A DNA stretch of 64,000 nt, from positions 97,209-161,208 of the forward strand of contig NZ_AHKF01000016.1 of the NCBI RefSeq assembly GCF_000252125.1, given 5' to 3'. Made by a program: the position numbers and the translations under genes. The DNA comes from Flavobacterium frigoris PS1 (GTDB taxonomy: Bacteria; Bacteroidota; Bacteroidia; Flavobacteriales; Flavobacteriaceae). Positions within the stretch are counted from its first letter, which is position 1. Each line of letters opens with the position of its first letter. The notes under the pieces were generated by a model that saw only the letters and a program-made list of their open reading frames with translations, did no database searches and was not told the origin of the DNA. Below are positions 1-8,262 of the stretch, one piece after another.

Positions 1-111
1 TATTCTTACTACTACAGATCCATCAGCTTGTTTGGCTAAACGACCTGTCTCGATTGTGATGTTTCTTCCATCACCTAAATCGATACTTTCTACAAATAAT
101 TGTGGAATCAT
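1..111 (-). CDS. pnp: Polyribonucleotide nucleotidyltransferase, N-terminal 37 codons (partial)
   Basis: The gene runs off the left edge; only the first 37 codons are present, read leftwards from the ATG at 109-111. The start [18 protein letters not shown] followed by an [11 protein letters not shown] segment is the usual beginning of bacterial PNPase, the 3'-5' phosphorolytic exoribonuclease of RNA turnover. It lies 151 bp downstream of rpsO on the same strand, the conserved rpsO-pnp order. A terminator-like hairpin between the two suggests partial uncoupling. The identification rests on a short fragment plus gene order. Confidence 0.85.
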
Positions 112-228
112 AAATTTAATTTATTAGTTAAACATGGGTTCTAGTTGTGTTGTAGTTGTTGTTTGCGTAGTTAATGCCTAAAACCCAATGAAAAACCAAA
201 CTTTTTTTATTATTATGTATAAAAACAA

Positions 229-252
229 AAAGAGGCACTTGCGCGCCTCTTT
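229..252 (-). terminator. Hairpin downstream of rpsO
   Basis: Perfect 8-bp stem AAAGAGGC/GCCTCTTT with an 8-nt loop, 11 bp past the rpsO stop. In the minus direction it is followed by a T-rich run, so it reads as an intrinsic terminator or attenuator between rpsO and pnp. Confidence 0.7.
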
Positions 253-262
253 AATATATTGA

Positions 263-529
263 TTATTTTCTAATACCCAATACTTTGATAATCTCACGGT
301 ATCTGTTGATTTCTTTCTTTTTCAAGTAATCCAACAAAGATCTTCTTTTTCCAACTAGCAATACTAATGAACGCTCTGTGTTGTAATCGTGACGATTTTT
401 TTTCAAGTGTTCTGTTAGGTGGCTAATTCTGAAAGTGAACAAAGCAATTTGAGCTTCTGATTTACCTGTGTTTGTTTTTTCTCCGTGTTTAGCGAAGATT
501 TCTTCTTTAATCTCTTTAGTTAAATACAT
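263..529 (-). CDS. rpsO: 30S ribosomal protein S15
   Basis: An 88-residue protein of the normal S15 length, with the family core GKSEAQIALFTFRISHLTEH, the HDYNTERSL segment and the LLDYLK C-terminal helix. S15 is a primary 16S rRNA binder in assembly of the 30S platform. It is followed by pnp on the same strand, the widespread arrangement. The start is fixed by the conserved N-terminal MYLTKEIKEEIF. A TAnnTTTG-type -7 box lies about 57 bp upstream. Confidence 0.97.
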   Translation of the reverse strand: MYLTKEIKEEIFAKHGEKTNTGKSEAQIALFTFRISHLTEHLKKNRHDYNTERSLVLLVGKRRSLLDYLKKKEINRYREIIKVLGIRK

Positions 530-585
530 TCCAATATTTGTTTAATGATTTTTATGTATGTCTTACAGCTATTGTAATACGGCTG

Positions 586-593
586 CAAAAGTA
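586..593 (-). promoter_or_regulatory. Candidate -7 box for rpsO
   Basis: The minus strand reads TACTTTTG here, matching the Bacteroidota -7 consensus TAnnTTTG. I see only a weak -33 (TTTAG around 613-617). The predicted transcript start leaves a leader of about 50 nt before rpsO. Confidence 0.45.
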
Positions 594-636
594 CTATTTA
601 TTTTGGAGAAATCTAAAATAAATTTAATAATTAATG

Positions 637-1578
637 TTATTTTGCTATTGTAATAGGAAGAGAGTAGAGAACTCTTACAGGGATGCCTCTCATAACTCCT
701 GGGACCCATTCTTTGTATTTTTTTAAAACTCTAATTGCTTCTTCGTCTAATCCGTAGCCAAGTCCTTTTATTATTTTAGTTTCAACAATACTACCGTCCG
801 TTTCAATTACAAATGTTAGGTATATTTTTCCAAAAACAGTATTCCGAGCTGCATTAGGAATTCTCATTGATTTTCCGATATAACTGTAAAAATTATTCAT
901 TCCTTTTTTGGGTGCAGGATATTGATATGCTTTTTTATAGATGTGTTCAATATTTGAAGAGTCAATACTTATGCCGGAAATTAATTTTCCGTTTTCATAG
1001 TTTTCGACGAAAGTATAGTTCGGTTTTTTGCTACGCCCTTTCCAGTTTCCTTCATGGAAGCCGTCTTTTATTTTGCCGCTTTCAAAAAAACCCTCATTTG
1101 AATCTTCATAATCTCCATTGCCGTCAATTACGGTTTGGACATGTTCAGCATTCCAGAATTGATTTATTTTAGATTCAGAGCTAATCTCTTTTTCATTTTC
1201 TAAATATTCAATTTCGGATTTCGGTTGTCCGTTTTCGTACCAATGATACTGTTTGCCGCTTAGTCTGGATTTTATATATTTTGAGACTGTTTTTTTATTA
1301 CCGTTTTCATAATAGTACACAAACTGTCCCTCTTTTACTAAATAATCTTTATTGGTAGACGTTCCTGCCATTTCTAAAGTCCCTGATTTGTAATAATCAA
1401 AGACGTTGTAGATATTCTTGTCAGAATAGTAATCTTTAATAATCCTGTAATATTTGTAATTGTCTTCTGTTGATTCTTTCCATATGGAATCAAAGTAAAC
1501 AATTTTACTAACTGGGGATTGTGAGAATGATAAAAATGGAATTAAAAATAGTAAGGCTAGATGTAAATTTGATTTCAT
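637..1578 (-). CDS. Secreted YwqK/MORN-repeat protein with TonB C-terminal domain
   Basis: A 313-residue protein. Residues 1-20 form a signal peptide (hydrophobic stretch, then SFSQS). The middle carries several YYENGN/YENGKL repeats of the YwqK (toxin-antitoxin-like, MORN-type) kind. The last ~85 residues (IPNAARN, GKIYLTFVIETDG, LDEEAIRVLKKY) match the TonB C-terminal domain, which in Bacteroidota is often found in periplasmic proteins without a clear TonB role. No transmembrane anchor apart from the signal is seen. It stands alone between rpsO and the GAF gene. Function is unknown; envelope location is inferred. Confidence 0.7.
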   Translation of the reverse strand: MKSNLHLALLFLIPFLSFSQSPVSKIVYFDSIWKESTEDNYKYYRIIKDYYSDKNIYNVFDYYKSGTLEMAGTSTNKDYLVKEGQFVYYYENGNKKTVSKYIKSRLSGKQYHWYENGQPKSEIEYLENEKEISSESKINQFWNAEHVQTVIDGNGDYEDSNEGFFESGKIKDGFHEGNWKGRSKKPNYTFVENYENGKLISGISIDSSNIEHIYKKAYQYPAPKKGMNNFYSYIGKSMRIPNAARNTVFGKIYLTFVIETDGSIVETKIIKGLGYGLDEEAIRVLKKYKEWVPGVMRGIPVRVLYSLPITIAK

Positions 1579-1612
1579 AAATGTTTTTAATAAAAAAATA
1601 AATGTAATACTA

Positions 1613-2068
1613 TTAGTATAATTTAGCTATTTCTTTATTTACAAATTCTAAAAAGCGTTCGTCAGATTCTGTGAATGGATCTATCACATGACTATCAATA
1701 TCAATTTGACCAATATTCTCTCCATCTACAAATAAAGGGACTACGATTTCTGATTTTACCGTAAAACTGCAGGCAATATAATTATCTTGAGCCGCAACAT
1801 CTGGAACCACAAAATTGTCATTAGAAACGGCAACTTGTCCGCAAATACCTTTGCCAAAAGGAATTACTGTATGATCTGTTTCTGCTCCTACATACGGTCC
1901 TAAATGAAGTGTTTGAGTTTCTTGATTTGCAAAATAAAATCCAACCCAGTTGTAGTAGTCTATATTGTCCTGTAACAGTTGGCAAACGGCTAAAAGTTTT
2001 TCGTCTCTTGAAAGGGTAGTATTTATTGTAATTGCAGTTACTTGTGGTTGTAATTCCTGGAATGTCAT
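1613..2068 (-). CDS. GAF-domain protein, free methionine-R-sulfoxide reductase family
   Basis: A single GAF domain of 151 residues resembling fRMsr (E. coli YebR/MsrC), which reduces free Met-R-sulfoxide. Family landmarks are NWVGFYF, LHLGPYVG, IPFGKGICGQVA and ACSFTVKSEIVVPL. Cys76 and Cys100 lie at the spacing of two of the three redox cysteines; the position I align with the third is His66, so the thiol chemistry may differ. The reading frame is open 14 codons further upstream, but a -7 box (TACTTTTG, 2086-2093) lies inside that extension, so I use the ATG at 2066-2068. It is divergent from xrtF. Confidence 0.75.
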   Translation of the reverse strand: MTFQELQPQVTAITINTTLSRDEKLLAVCQLLQDNIDYYNWVGFYFANQETQTLHLGPYVGAETDHTVIPFGKGICGQVAVSNDNFVVPDVAAQDNYIACSFTVKSEIVVPLFVDGENIGQIDIDSHVIDPFTESDERFLEFVNKEIAKLY

Positions 2069-2085
2069 GTTTTTTTTTTTTAATA

Positions 2086-2126
2086 CAAAAGTATTTAAAG
2101 TCTCTTTCAAAAATTATATAAATTTG
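2086..2126. promoter_or_regulatory. Divergent promoter region, GAF gene / xrtF
   Basis: Minus-strand TACTTTTG (2086-2093) faces the GAF gene, 18 nt from its ATG. Plus-strand TAAATTTG (2119-2126) faces xrtF, 15 nt from its TTG. Both fit TAnnTTTG; I see no convincing -33 box for either. The minus-strand box argues against the longer GAF reading frame. Confidence 0.45.
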
Positions 2127-2140
2127 TTAAAAAATAGACT

Positions 2141-2692
2141 TTGAAAAAATATTTCAATAAATACAAACCTTTTTTACTTTTTCTGGCGAAGTTTTTTTTG
2201 ACGTATATTATTCTAGCTCTTATTTATCAGGGATTTTTGAGAAGTTTTGGAGAGGATAAAATCGATTCGATCACCGAGTTGGTTGCCGAAAACACAAAAC
2301 AACTGCTGACACTATTTGATGCGGATTCTGATATAATAAAAATTGATTCTGAACCCTATATTAGATTGATTTACAATCAGCAATATGTAGCCAGAATGAT
2401 AGAGGGCTGCAATGCTATTAGTATAATCGTTTTGTTCATTTCGTTTGTGGTTTCGTTTTCGGGCAGCGTTAAGTCTACCGTGCTTTTTATTTTGGGTGGA
2501 AGTCTAATTATTTATATATTAAATGTAGCTCGCATAGCTATTTTATGTGTGTTGATATATCTTTTTCCAAAGCAGCAAACATTGCTGCACGGTGTGCTTT
2601 TCCCGCTATTCATTTATGGTGTTGTTTTTATTTTATGGGTGATTTGGGTTAATAAATTTTCATTGTATGCTAAAAATACTGCTAACTCATAA
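2141..2692 (+). CDS. xrtF: Exosortase family protein XrtF
   Basis: A 183-residue polytopic membrane protein with four or five hydrophobic helices. The exosortase triad is visible: Cys90 in MIEGCNA, Arg131 in NVARI and His150 in LLHGVLFPL, each at the membrane edge. Exosortases are cysteine transpeptidases that process C-terminal sorting signals at the inner membrane. The start is a TTG with an in-frame stop just upstream, so no longer form exists. Its last 26 bp overlap the start of the next gene, indicating translational coupling. No sorting-signal substrate is visible in this window. Confidence 0.88.
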   Translation: MKKYFNKYKPFLLFLAKFFLTYIILALIYQGFLRSFGEDKIDSITELVAENTKQLLTLFDADSDIIKIDSEPYIRLIYNQQYVARMIEGCNAISIIVLFISFVVSFSGSVKSTVLFILGGSLIIYILNVARIAILCVLIYLFPKQQTLLHGVLFPLFIYGVVFILWVIWVNKFSLYAKNTANS

Positions 2693-3110
2693 ATTCAGAT
2701 TTTTTATAGTACTATTATTTGTTCTCTCATTTGTCCTGATACGGGTCTATGAAGACAACTTGTTTTACGATCCTTTCCTTGATTATTTCAAAAGTGATTT
2801 TAATGATTTGCCGTTACCATTGTATAATCCTTTCCGTTTGTTTACTAGCTTACTGTTTCGCTATGGATTAAATATGTCGCTTTCATTAGCATTGATTTAC
2901 ACCCTTTTTAAAGATATTGGAATGGTTAAATTTGCCTCATTTTTGTATGCTTTTTTCTTCGTTCTTCTAATTTTTTCTTTCCAGGCCATAATCTGGGTTT
3001 ATGGCGAGCATAATAATCTAGTGCTTTTTTATGTTCGAAGATTTCTTATTCAGCCCATATTTATCCTATTGTTTATTCCCGCATTTTATTATCAAAAGCT
3101 ACATAAATAG
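2667..3110 (+). CDS. Exosortase F system-associated membrane protein
   Basis: A 147-residue protein with about four hydrophobic segments and a short periplasmic stretch after helix 1 (VYEDNLFYDPFLDYF, PLYNPFRLF). The YEDNLFYDPF region and its overlap with xrtF match the partner conserved next to XrtF in Flavobacteriia. No catalytic motif is visible; a role in assembly or substrate handling with XrtF is inferred from strict linkage. Confidence 0.75.
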   Translation: MLKILLTHKFRFFIVLLFVLSFVLIRVYEDNLFYDPFLDYFKSDFNDLPLPLYNPFRLFTSLLFRYGLNMSLSLALIYTLFKDIGMVKFASFLYAFFFVLLIFSFQAIIWVYGEHNNLVLFYVRRFLIQPIFILLFIPAFYYQKLHK

Positions 3111-3167
3111 TTATTTTTATGTATCTTTAATTGGTTTTATTTTATTGATAATCAATTAGGTATGTAG

Positions 3168-3998
3168 ATGAAAATTGTAAAGCATTCAGGGGACATCGTT
3201 GATTTTAATCCTGAAAAACTCAAAAAGTCACTTATGAAATCGGGCGCTAGTCCAGCTGTAGTTGAGGGTATTTTACGCATAATTCGTAAAGAACTCTACG
3301 AAGGGATATCAACAAAGAAAATCTATAAAAAGGCTTTTGGGTTACTTAAAAAGGAGGCTAACTCCCATGCAGCACGATATAATCTAAGGGCAGGTCTTCA
3401 AGCATTAGGTCCAGCAGGTTTTTTCTTCGAAAAATATATTGCTCGACTCTTTACTGCGGAAGGCTATTTAACGGTGACTAATTTGATTTTACAGGGAAAG
3501 TGTGTTTCTCATGAGATAGACGTTCTAGCTAAAAAAGACAATGCAGTTATGATGATTGAATGTAAGTTTCATTCTCGAAGAGATGCTGTTTCTGATGTCA
3601 AAGTCCCTTTGTATGTTTTCTCCAGATTTAATGATTTGAAAGATAAGCAACATGTTATTTTTTCATTAAAAGATACTGTTTCAAAATGTTGGATAGCTAC
3701 TAATAATCGCTTTACCTCAGATGCGATAGATTTTTCAAAATGTTCGGGAATGAGCTTATTAAGCTGGGATTATCCAAAAAACAACAATTTGAAAACTAAA
3801 AATGATATTGATTGTCTTTATCCAGTGACTTGTTTAACGACTCTTTCGCTGGCTGAAAAAGATAAATTGTTAGTGCTTGATATACTCTTAGCAAAGGAAT
3901 TAGTTAATAACTCAGATCCTCTTGAAAAAATAGGATTGAGCTCAAATAGAATAAAAAATGTTTTAAAAGAGGTTACAGAATTATGCAGGTGTGATTAA
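3168..3998 (+). CDS. ATP-cone domain fused to Mrr-like restriction endonuclease domain
   Basis: A 276-residue protein. Residues 1-90 form an ATP-cone (start KIVKHSGDIVDFNPEKL), the nucleotide-sensing module known from NrdR and class I ribonucleotide reductase. Residues ~103-190 look like a PD-(D/E)XK nuclease: FFEKYIARLF, then HEIDVLAKK, then MMIECKFH, giving the E...D...ExK set. The C-terminal ~80 residues are undefined. It is a solo gene with no methylase partner, followed 32 bp later by a beta-CASP hydrolase. The domain fusion is seen; a nucleotide-gated DNA-cutting or repair role is inference. Confidence 0.75.
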   Translation: MKIVKHSGDIVDFNPEKLKKSLMKSGASPAVVEGILRIIRKELYEGISTKKIYKKAFGLLKKEANSHAARYNLRAGLQALGPAGFFFEKYIARLFTAEGYLTVTNLILQGKCVSHEIDVLAKKDNAVMMIECKFHSRRDAVSDVKVPLYVFSRFNDLKDKQHVIFSLKDTVSKCWIATNNRFTSDAIDFSKCSGMSLLSWDYPKNNNLKTKNDIDCLYPVTCLTTLSLAEKDKLLVLDILLAKELVNNSDPLEKIGLSSNRIKNVLKEVTELCRCD

Positions 3999-4030
3999 AT
4001 TATCTAGTTATTTAACAAAAAAACAAGGTC

Positions 4031-5386
4031 ATGAAAATAAAATTTATCGGAGCAGCGGGAACGGTGACAGGTTCAAAAACATTGATTGAAAGCAATGGAA
4101 TTCGGATTTTGATAGATTGTGGGCTTTTTCAAGGAATTAAACCCTTGAGGGAGCTCAATTGGGAACCTTTGCCTGTTTTGGCTTCAACAATTGATTTTGT
4201 ACTACTGACTCATGGTCATTTGGACCACTGCGGTTGGTTACCTAGGTTAGTTGATCAAGGTTTCAAAGGGAAAATTTATTGCAGCGAGCCGACAAAAGCA
4301 ATTGCAAAGTTAATTCTATTAGACAGCGCCAAAATACAAGAGGAGGAAGCTGAAAAAGCAAATAAAGAAAAGTATTCTAAACATGAAGTTGCACAGCCGC
4401 TATATAATGTTGAACAAGCAAAAAAAGTATTTCCTCTTTTTAGGGTTGTGAAAACAAATGAAGACGTTCACTTGGATGCTCAAATTACTGCTATTTTTGT
4501 TAATGCGGGTCATATTATTGGTGCTTGCAGTATTGAACTAACAATAGAAAACAAAACATTGGCGTTTTCCGGGGATATTGGTCGTGATAATGACGCGCTG
4601 ATGTATCCGCCTACCAAGCCTAAAAAAGCTGATTATGTGTTTCTTGAAAGTACCTATGGAAACAGAATACACCCAAATACGGATGTCAAGTTAGAATTGG
4701 AGATGTATATAAATAACACGATTAAAAATGGGGGCACAGTTATAATACCAAGTTTTGCAGTCGAACGTGCGCAAATGGTGATGTATTTATTGTGGCAGCT
4801 CAGAGAAGAAGATAAAATCCCTAATGTCCCATATATCATTGATTCTCCCATGGGAGTGAGTGCGTTCGATATATTTTTTGAAAATTTGAAATGGCATAAA
4901 TTATCAATTGAAGATTGCGTAGCGATAGGTAAAATGTTTACAATGATTTCTGATTATCGGGAAACGATTGAAACAATTTATAACAAACAACCTAAAGTGG
5001 TGATTGCTGCCAGCGGTATGGTAACTGGCGGAAGAGTGTTGAGTTATTTAGAACGCTATATCGAATTAGCAGAAACTACGGTGATTATTGTAGGCTATCA
5101 GGCAGAAGGTACTCGTGGTAGGAAATTGTTAGAAGGCGCTAAGGAGGTTAAAATCTATGGAAAATACTATCCTGTAATGGCAAAAATCCTCGAAATAGAA
5201 GGCTTGTCTGCGCATGGTGACCAAAAAGATTTACTCAATTGGCTTTCAGAATTGGAAAACAAGCCTGAAAAAGTATTCTTGGTTCACGGTGAAAATCAAC
5301 CTGCAGATGAACTCCGAATTAAAATAGGGGAGCAGTATGGTTTTGATTGCTCCGTTCCGCTGATGGGACAAGAATTTGAGATTTAA
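4031..5386 (+). CDS. MBL-fold beta-CASP hydrolase (RNA-processing type)
   Basis: A 451-residue metallo-beta-lactamase protein with a beta-CASP insert and RMMBL tail. Motif 2 is THGHLDHCG near residue 58; further metal ligands are NAGHIIGA, FSGDIGRD and the C-terminal VHGEN. The SAHGDQKDLLNW segment is typical of the CPSF73-like bacterial branch. These enzymes are usually endo/exoribonucleases; the precise substrate cannot be read here. It sits 32 bp after the ATP-cone nuclease on the same strand, so the two may be co-transcribed. Confidence 0.88.
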   Translation: MKIKFIGAAGTVTGSKTLIESNGIRILIDCGLFQGIKPLRELNWEPLPVLASTIDFVLLTHGHLDHCGWLPRLVDQGFKGKIYCSEPTKAIAKLILLDSAKIQEEEAEKANKEKYSKHEVAQPLYNVEQAKKVFPLFRVVKTNEDVHLDAQITAIFVNAGHIIGACSIELTIENKTLAFSGDIGRDNDALMYPPTKPKKADYVFLESTYGNRIHPNTDVKLELEMYINNTIKNGGTVIIPSFAVERAQMVMYLLWQLREEDKIPNVPYIIDSPMGVSAFDIFFENLKWHKLSIEDCVAIGKMFTMISDYRETIETIYNKQPKVVIAASGMVTGGRVLSYLERYIELAETTVIIVGYQAEGTRGRKLLEGAKEVKIYGKYYPVMAKILEIEGLSAHGDQKDLLNWLSELENKPEKVFLVHGENQPADELRIKIGEQYGFDCSVPLMGQEFEI

Positions 5387-5624
5387 ATTAGTTGAATTGA
5401 TATAAAACAGCAATTAATATTCGATCAGTAAGTTTGTGTTTTGATTTTTTTTTTTAGATAATTTAAGTTTTATTATTGATGCAGTATTTTTGCAATGTTC
5501 TAGTCGCAAATAATATTGCTTCTTCAAGCGTTAATAAAACTGTAAAACTATTCAATATATTGTGGTTGAAGTAAATTATGATTACTTTCACGCACGAATT
5601 ATTTTAGCACAAACACCCCACTGA

Positions 5625-6308
5625 ATGAATAGCTTTGATTGGAAGAATTTAATTGACCCACTTTTTTATATTCACTTTGATGTGAATGGAATAAAATTAG
5701 GGATTTATATCGTATTGTTTATTGTTTTTGCGGAAACAGGATTGTTTGCAGGGTTCTTTTTGCCTGGGGACAGTTTGCTTTTTTTAGCAGGGATCTATAA
5801 CCGTGAATTGATAGAAAATGTGCTTTTTATAGACAGCGCTTTTATTAACGTTATGATATTGTCTACTTCGGTGGCAATAGCTGGTGTTTTAGGTAATATA
5901 GTAGGGTATTGGTTTGGGTCTAAAAGCGGATATTATCTCTATAATAAAAAGGATACTTTTTGGTTTAAGAAGAAATATCTAGTACAATCAAAAGATTTCT
6001 TCGAGAGACATGGAGGTAGAGCTATTATTTTTGCAAGATTCTTGCCTATATTTAGAACTTTTGCTCCTATTGTAGCAGGTATTGTAACTATGGATAAAAA
6101 GAAGTTTATGTTTTACAATGTCGTAAGTTCTTTCCTTTGGTCTTTTACATTAATTTTTGCAGGACACTATTTATATGGTTTCTTATTGAATAATTATCAA
6201 ATCGACTTAAAGAATCATATTGAATTAATAATTATTGGTTTAGTGGTATTAACGCTTTCTCCAGTATTGCTTAAATTAGCTAAAAAAAACACAGTAACTG
6301 AAGATTAA
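5625..6308 (+). CDS. DedA family membrane protein
   Basis: A 227-residue inner-membrane protein with the DedA/SNARE-associated signature: ETGLFAGFFLPGDSLLFLAG near the start and FFERHGGRAIIFARFLPIFRTFAPIVAG in the middle, with the conserved acidic and arginine residues. DedA proteins act in lipid flipping and membrane homeostasis (polyprenyl-phosphate or phospholipid recycling). A strong hairpin terminator follows 57 bp downstream. Confidence 0.92.
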   Translation: MNSFDWKNLIDPLFYIHFDVNGIKLGIYIVLFIVFAETGLFAGFFLPGDSLLFLAGIYNRELIENVLFIDSAFINVMILSTSVAIAGVLGNIVGYWFGSKSGYYLYNKKDTFWFKKKYLVQSKDFFERHGGRAIIFARFLPIFRTFAPIVAGIVTMDKKKFMFYNVVSSFLWSFTLIFAGHYLYGFLLNNYQIDLKNHIELIIIGLVVLTLSPVLLKLAKKNTVTED

Positions 6309-6364
6309 AAATAGAGTAATCAGTTTTAAAAGTTAGTTTTTATTTGCATTATATATACTAAATA

Positions 6365-6397
6365 AAAAATCCGTTCACTTTTGGTGAACGGATTTTT
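6365..6397. terminator. Terminator after the DedA gene
   Basis: Stem AAAAATCCGTTCAC / GTGAACGGATTTTT with a 5-nt loop; A/T tracts on both sides make it usable from either strand. It lies just beyond the groEL-tail remnant on the minus strand, so it could once have terminated groEL as well. Confidence 0.85.
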
Positions 6398-6417
6398 TTA
6401 TGATAAATGGTTTGGAA

Positions 6418-6470
6418 TTACATCATTCCTGGCATACCGCCACCTATTGGTTTGCCCATGCCATAATTTT
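6418..6470 (-). pseudogene. Duplicated 3' end of groEL (remnant)
   Basis: The minus strand reads ...[22 protein letters not shown], near-copy of the GroEL C-terminus encoded at 9281 onward. The last 27 bp including the stop are identical to groEL and similarity fades upstream. It is fused in frame to a fragment of the hypothetical protein family seen at 7369-8262, which itself has a 1-nt deletion. It is therefore non-functional and marks a recombination or insertion boundary. Confidence 0.8.
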
Positions 6471-6522
6471 CTTTAAAATTACCACTATTAATGTTTTTAT
6501 ATCTTCCATAAAATTATCAGAA

Positions 6523-6604
6523 GGAATGTAATCTATAATGGTTTTTCTAATTTTTACTTTTTCAAATGTAAGCAATAATCTATAAAATAATTAAATCCTG
6601 CTCT
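6523..6604. repeat. 82-bp perfect direct repeat, left copy
   Basis: Identical over 82 bp to 8210-8291 (offset 1687), with weaker similarity extending to about 6470 and 6620. It contains the first ~17 codons of the reading frame at 7369-8262 plus the 5' arm of a hairpin. The left copy continues into the groEL-tail remnant instead of the full gene. Confidence 0.9.
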
Positions 6605-6620
6605 TGGTATGGGCAGGATT
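6594..6620 (-). terminator. Hairpin after the 252-aa gene
   Basis: 10-bp stem AATCCTGCTC / GGGCAGGATT (one G-T pair), 7-nt loop, 10 bp past the stop of the gene at 6630-7388. The same hairpin recurs at 8281-8307 as part of the direct repeat. Confidence 0.55.
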
Positions 6621-6629
6621 CTTTGATTC

Positions 6630-7388
6630 TTATTGTTTTAGTTTTTTAAAGAATGATAAATAGCTGTAATAATCTGTAATTTTAACTTCATCTATTGACA
6701 TGCTAAAAGTGGATTTTGGATATAAAAGTGTGTCATTATTATAACGACGGGGATTATATATAAACTCGAATTTGGCTATGTCTAATTTATTTTCAAGTAT
6801 AAACTCTTTTTCAAAGAGAGGTATTGGTAATTTTACTCCTTTGTTAGAAAAATAGACTTTTACTGTGTCAGCATAGGATATATCTTTTTTATTTAAAGTA
6901 ATGTATTTCCGGATTAGATTGTATTTTTTTCCATCGCAGATTTTTTGTTCAGATACTAATTTGTAATTATTAAAAACTATAATTGGTTTTAAAGGAAACC
7001 CATGATCACCTAGTAATGTATCAATAACTATTATTTTATTTACAATCAGTTTTTTTGAATCAGTATAATATCCAAATCCATCCGTCTCTTTAAAAACTCC
7101 TAATTGAAAATAGGTATTTGGATTTGGTAAAGTGTCATTAACTTCTCCATCCTGTGGGAACTCATACAAAACATAATCTTTGTAGGTAATAACGTAATTA
7201 TATGATACAAGGTCAAAATAGGCATTACGGTCTTTCAACCTTATTGGCCAATGTTTTGTGATTTTAAATTTCCGAATTGAATCTTTAGTTATGTATTTTA
7301 CAAATGAAAATGACATTAATATTAAAATCCCTAAAGAAGCTAATTTGGTTAATTTTCTAATTATTATTTTATTGATCACCATCTGCAT
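6630..7388 (-). CDS. Hypothetical membrane-anchored protein of the cassette region
   Basis: A 252-residue protein not recognised as a known family. Residues ~5-30 form one hydrophobic segment (LASLGILILMSFSFV), reading as a signal anchor. The rest is hydrophilic and beta-rich with many Lys/Asn/Tyr. Its start overlaps the 3' end of the 297-aa gene by 20 bp, so the two are translationally coupled. If the upstream product is a variable effector-like tail, this could be its partner, but nothing in the sequence proves that. A hairpin follows. Confidence 0.55.
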   Translation of the reverse strand: MQMVINKIIIRKLTKLASLGILILMSFSFVKYITKDSIRKFKITKHWPIRLKDRNAYFDLVSYNYVITYKDYVLYEFPQDGEVNDTLPNPNTYFQLGVFKETDGFGYYTDSKKLIVNKIIVIDTLLGDHGFPLKPIIVFNNYKLVSEQKICDGKKYNLIRKYITLNKKDISYADTVKVYFSNKGVKLPIPLFEKEFILENKLDIAKFEFIYNPRRYNNDTLLYPKSTFSMSIDEVKITDYYSYLSFFKKLKQ

Positions 7389-8262
7389 AAGGTCTTTTTA
7401 CACTATAACTTGTGAAGTTATCTTCTTTTGTTTTGAGTGCAATACCGCCACAATTTAATACTGCTTTTACGTTAAAATTTATATTTATTGTAGCTGTTTT
7501 TGGATTATTTACAATAGCAGAAACACTGTTTATAGTGTGAGTCACATCAAACAATGAATTATCTGTTGTTTGGTAAACAGATTCATGTGTTATACTTACC
7601 CACTCCCAGTGATTATGAGCTCTATTGTGAATACCTGTATCTACGGATTGAAGAGTGATACCGTAACCTGTATAAAAACGCCAAGTATATCTCACAGTTC
7701 TTGATGAACTATCATCAAATGTTACAACTGAATTAATGTCTTCAGATATAGATTGTCCATATGATGAATCAAACGTACTTTCAAGGTCTCTACATTCATT
7801 TTCAGGATCTGTTGGATCTTCATCACCATCTTGACACCAAGGCCAATCATTATTAACTGCACAGTCATAAGGATTTTCTTCAATATCTGGTTCTTCTATC
7901 CATTCACATTCATAAACACTATAAGTGTAGTTTGTACAAACTTCCTCTCCTCCTGGGCCAACACAAATTTCATATTCAATTTCACGGTCACCACAAACGT
8001 AGCCTAGGCTAGTAGCTGTTTTAGATGTCTTTTTTTGTTTTGTGATTGACTCCGTCCGTTTTAATTTTTTATTTACAACACCTTTTGATAAGACCCAGAC
8101 CATAGTATAATTGTCTTTTGGGTTTTTAAATGAAACTTCGCCATCAAATTGCTTTGATTTAAAGTTACCGCTATTGATTTCTTTTATATCTCCCATAAAT
8201 GTATCCGATGGAATGTAATCTATAATGGTTTTTCTAATTTTTACTTTTTCAAATGTAAGCAA
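7369..8262 (-). CDS. Orphan, probably 5'-truncated Flavobacterium secreted protein
   Basis: A 297-residue frame that opens at TTG (8260-8262) with a stop six codons upstream and no ATG. It has no signal peptide. The first ~75 residues (TIIDYIPSD, INSGNFKSK, MVWVLSKGVV) look like the interior of a longer flavobacterial secreted protein family. The middle is Cys/Asp/Glu-rich (YVCGDREIEYEICVGPGGE, YECEW, CAVNNDWPWCQDGDEDP); the tail is beta-rich with an HNRAHNHWEW patch. The N-terminal segment lies in an 82-bp repeat whose second copy is fused to a groEL remnant. Most likely an orphan C-terminal module created by recombination; function unknown. Confidence 0.5.
   Translation of the reverse strand: MLTFEKVKIRKTIIDYIPSDTFMGDIKEINSGNFKSKQFDGEVSFKNPKDNYTMVWVLSKGVVNKKLKRTESITKQKKTSKTATSLGYVCGDREIEYEICVGPGGEEVCTNYTYSVYECEWIEEPDIEENPYDCAVNNDWPWCQDGDEDPTDPENECRDLESTFDSSYGQSISEDINSVVTFDDSSSRTVRYTWRFYTGYGITLQSVDTGIHNRAHNHWEWVSITHESVYQTTDNSLFDVTHTINSVSAIVNNPKTATININFNVKAVLNCGGIALKTKEDNFTSYSVKRPYADGDQ

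Noticed and set aside
2069..2110. Longer GAF-protein start
   Set aside because: Includes the candidate -7 promoter box; the ATG at 2068 gives the usual family start.
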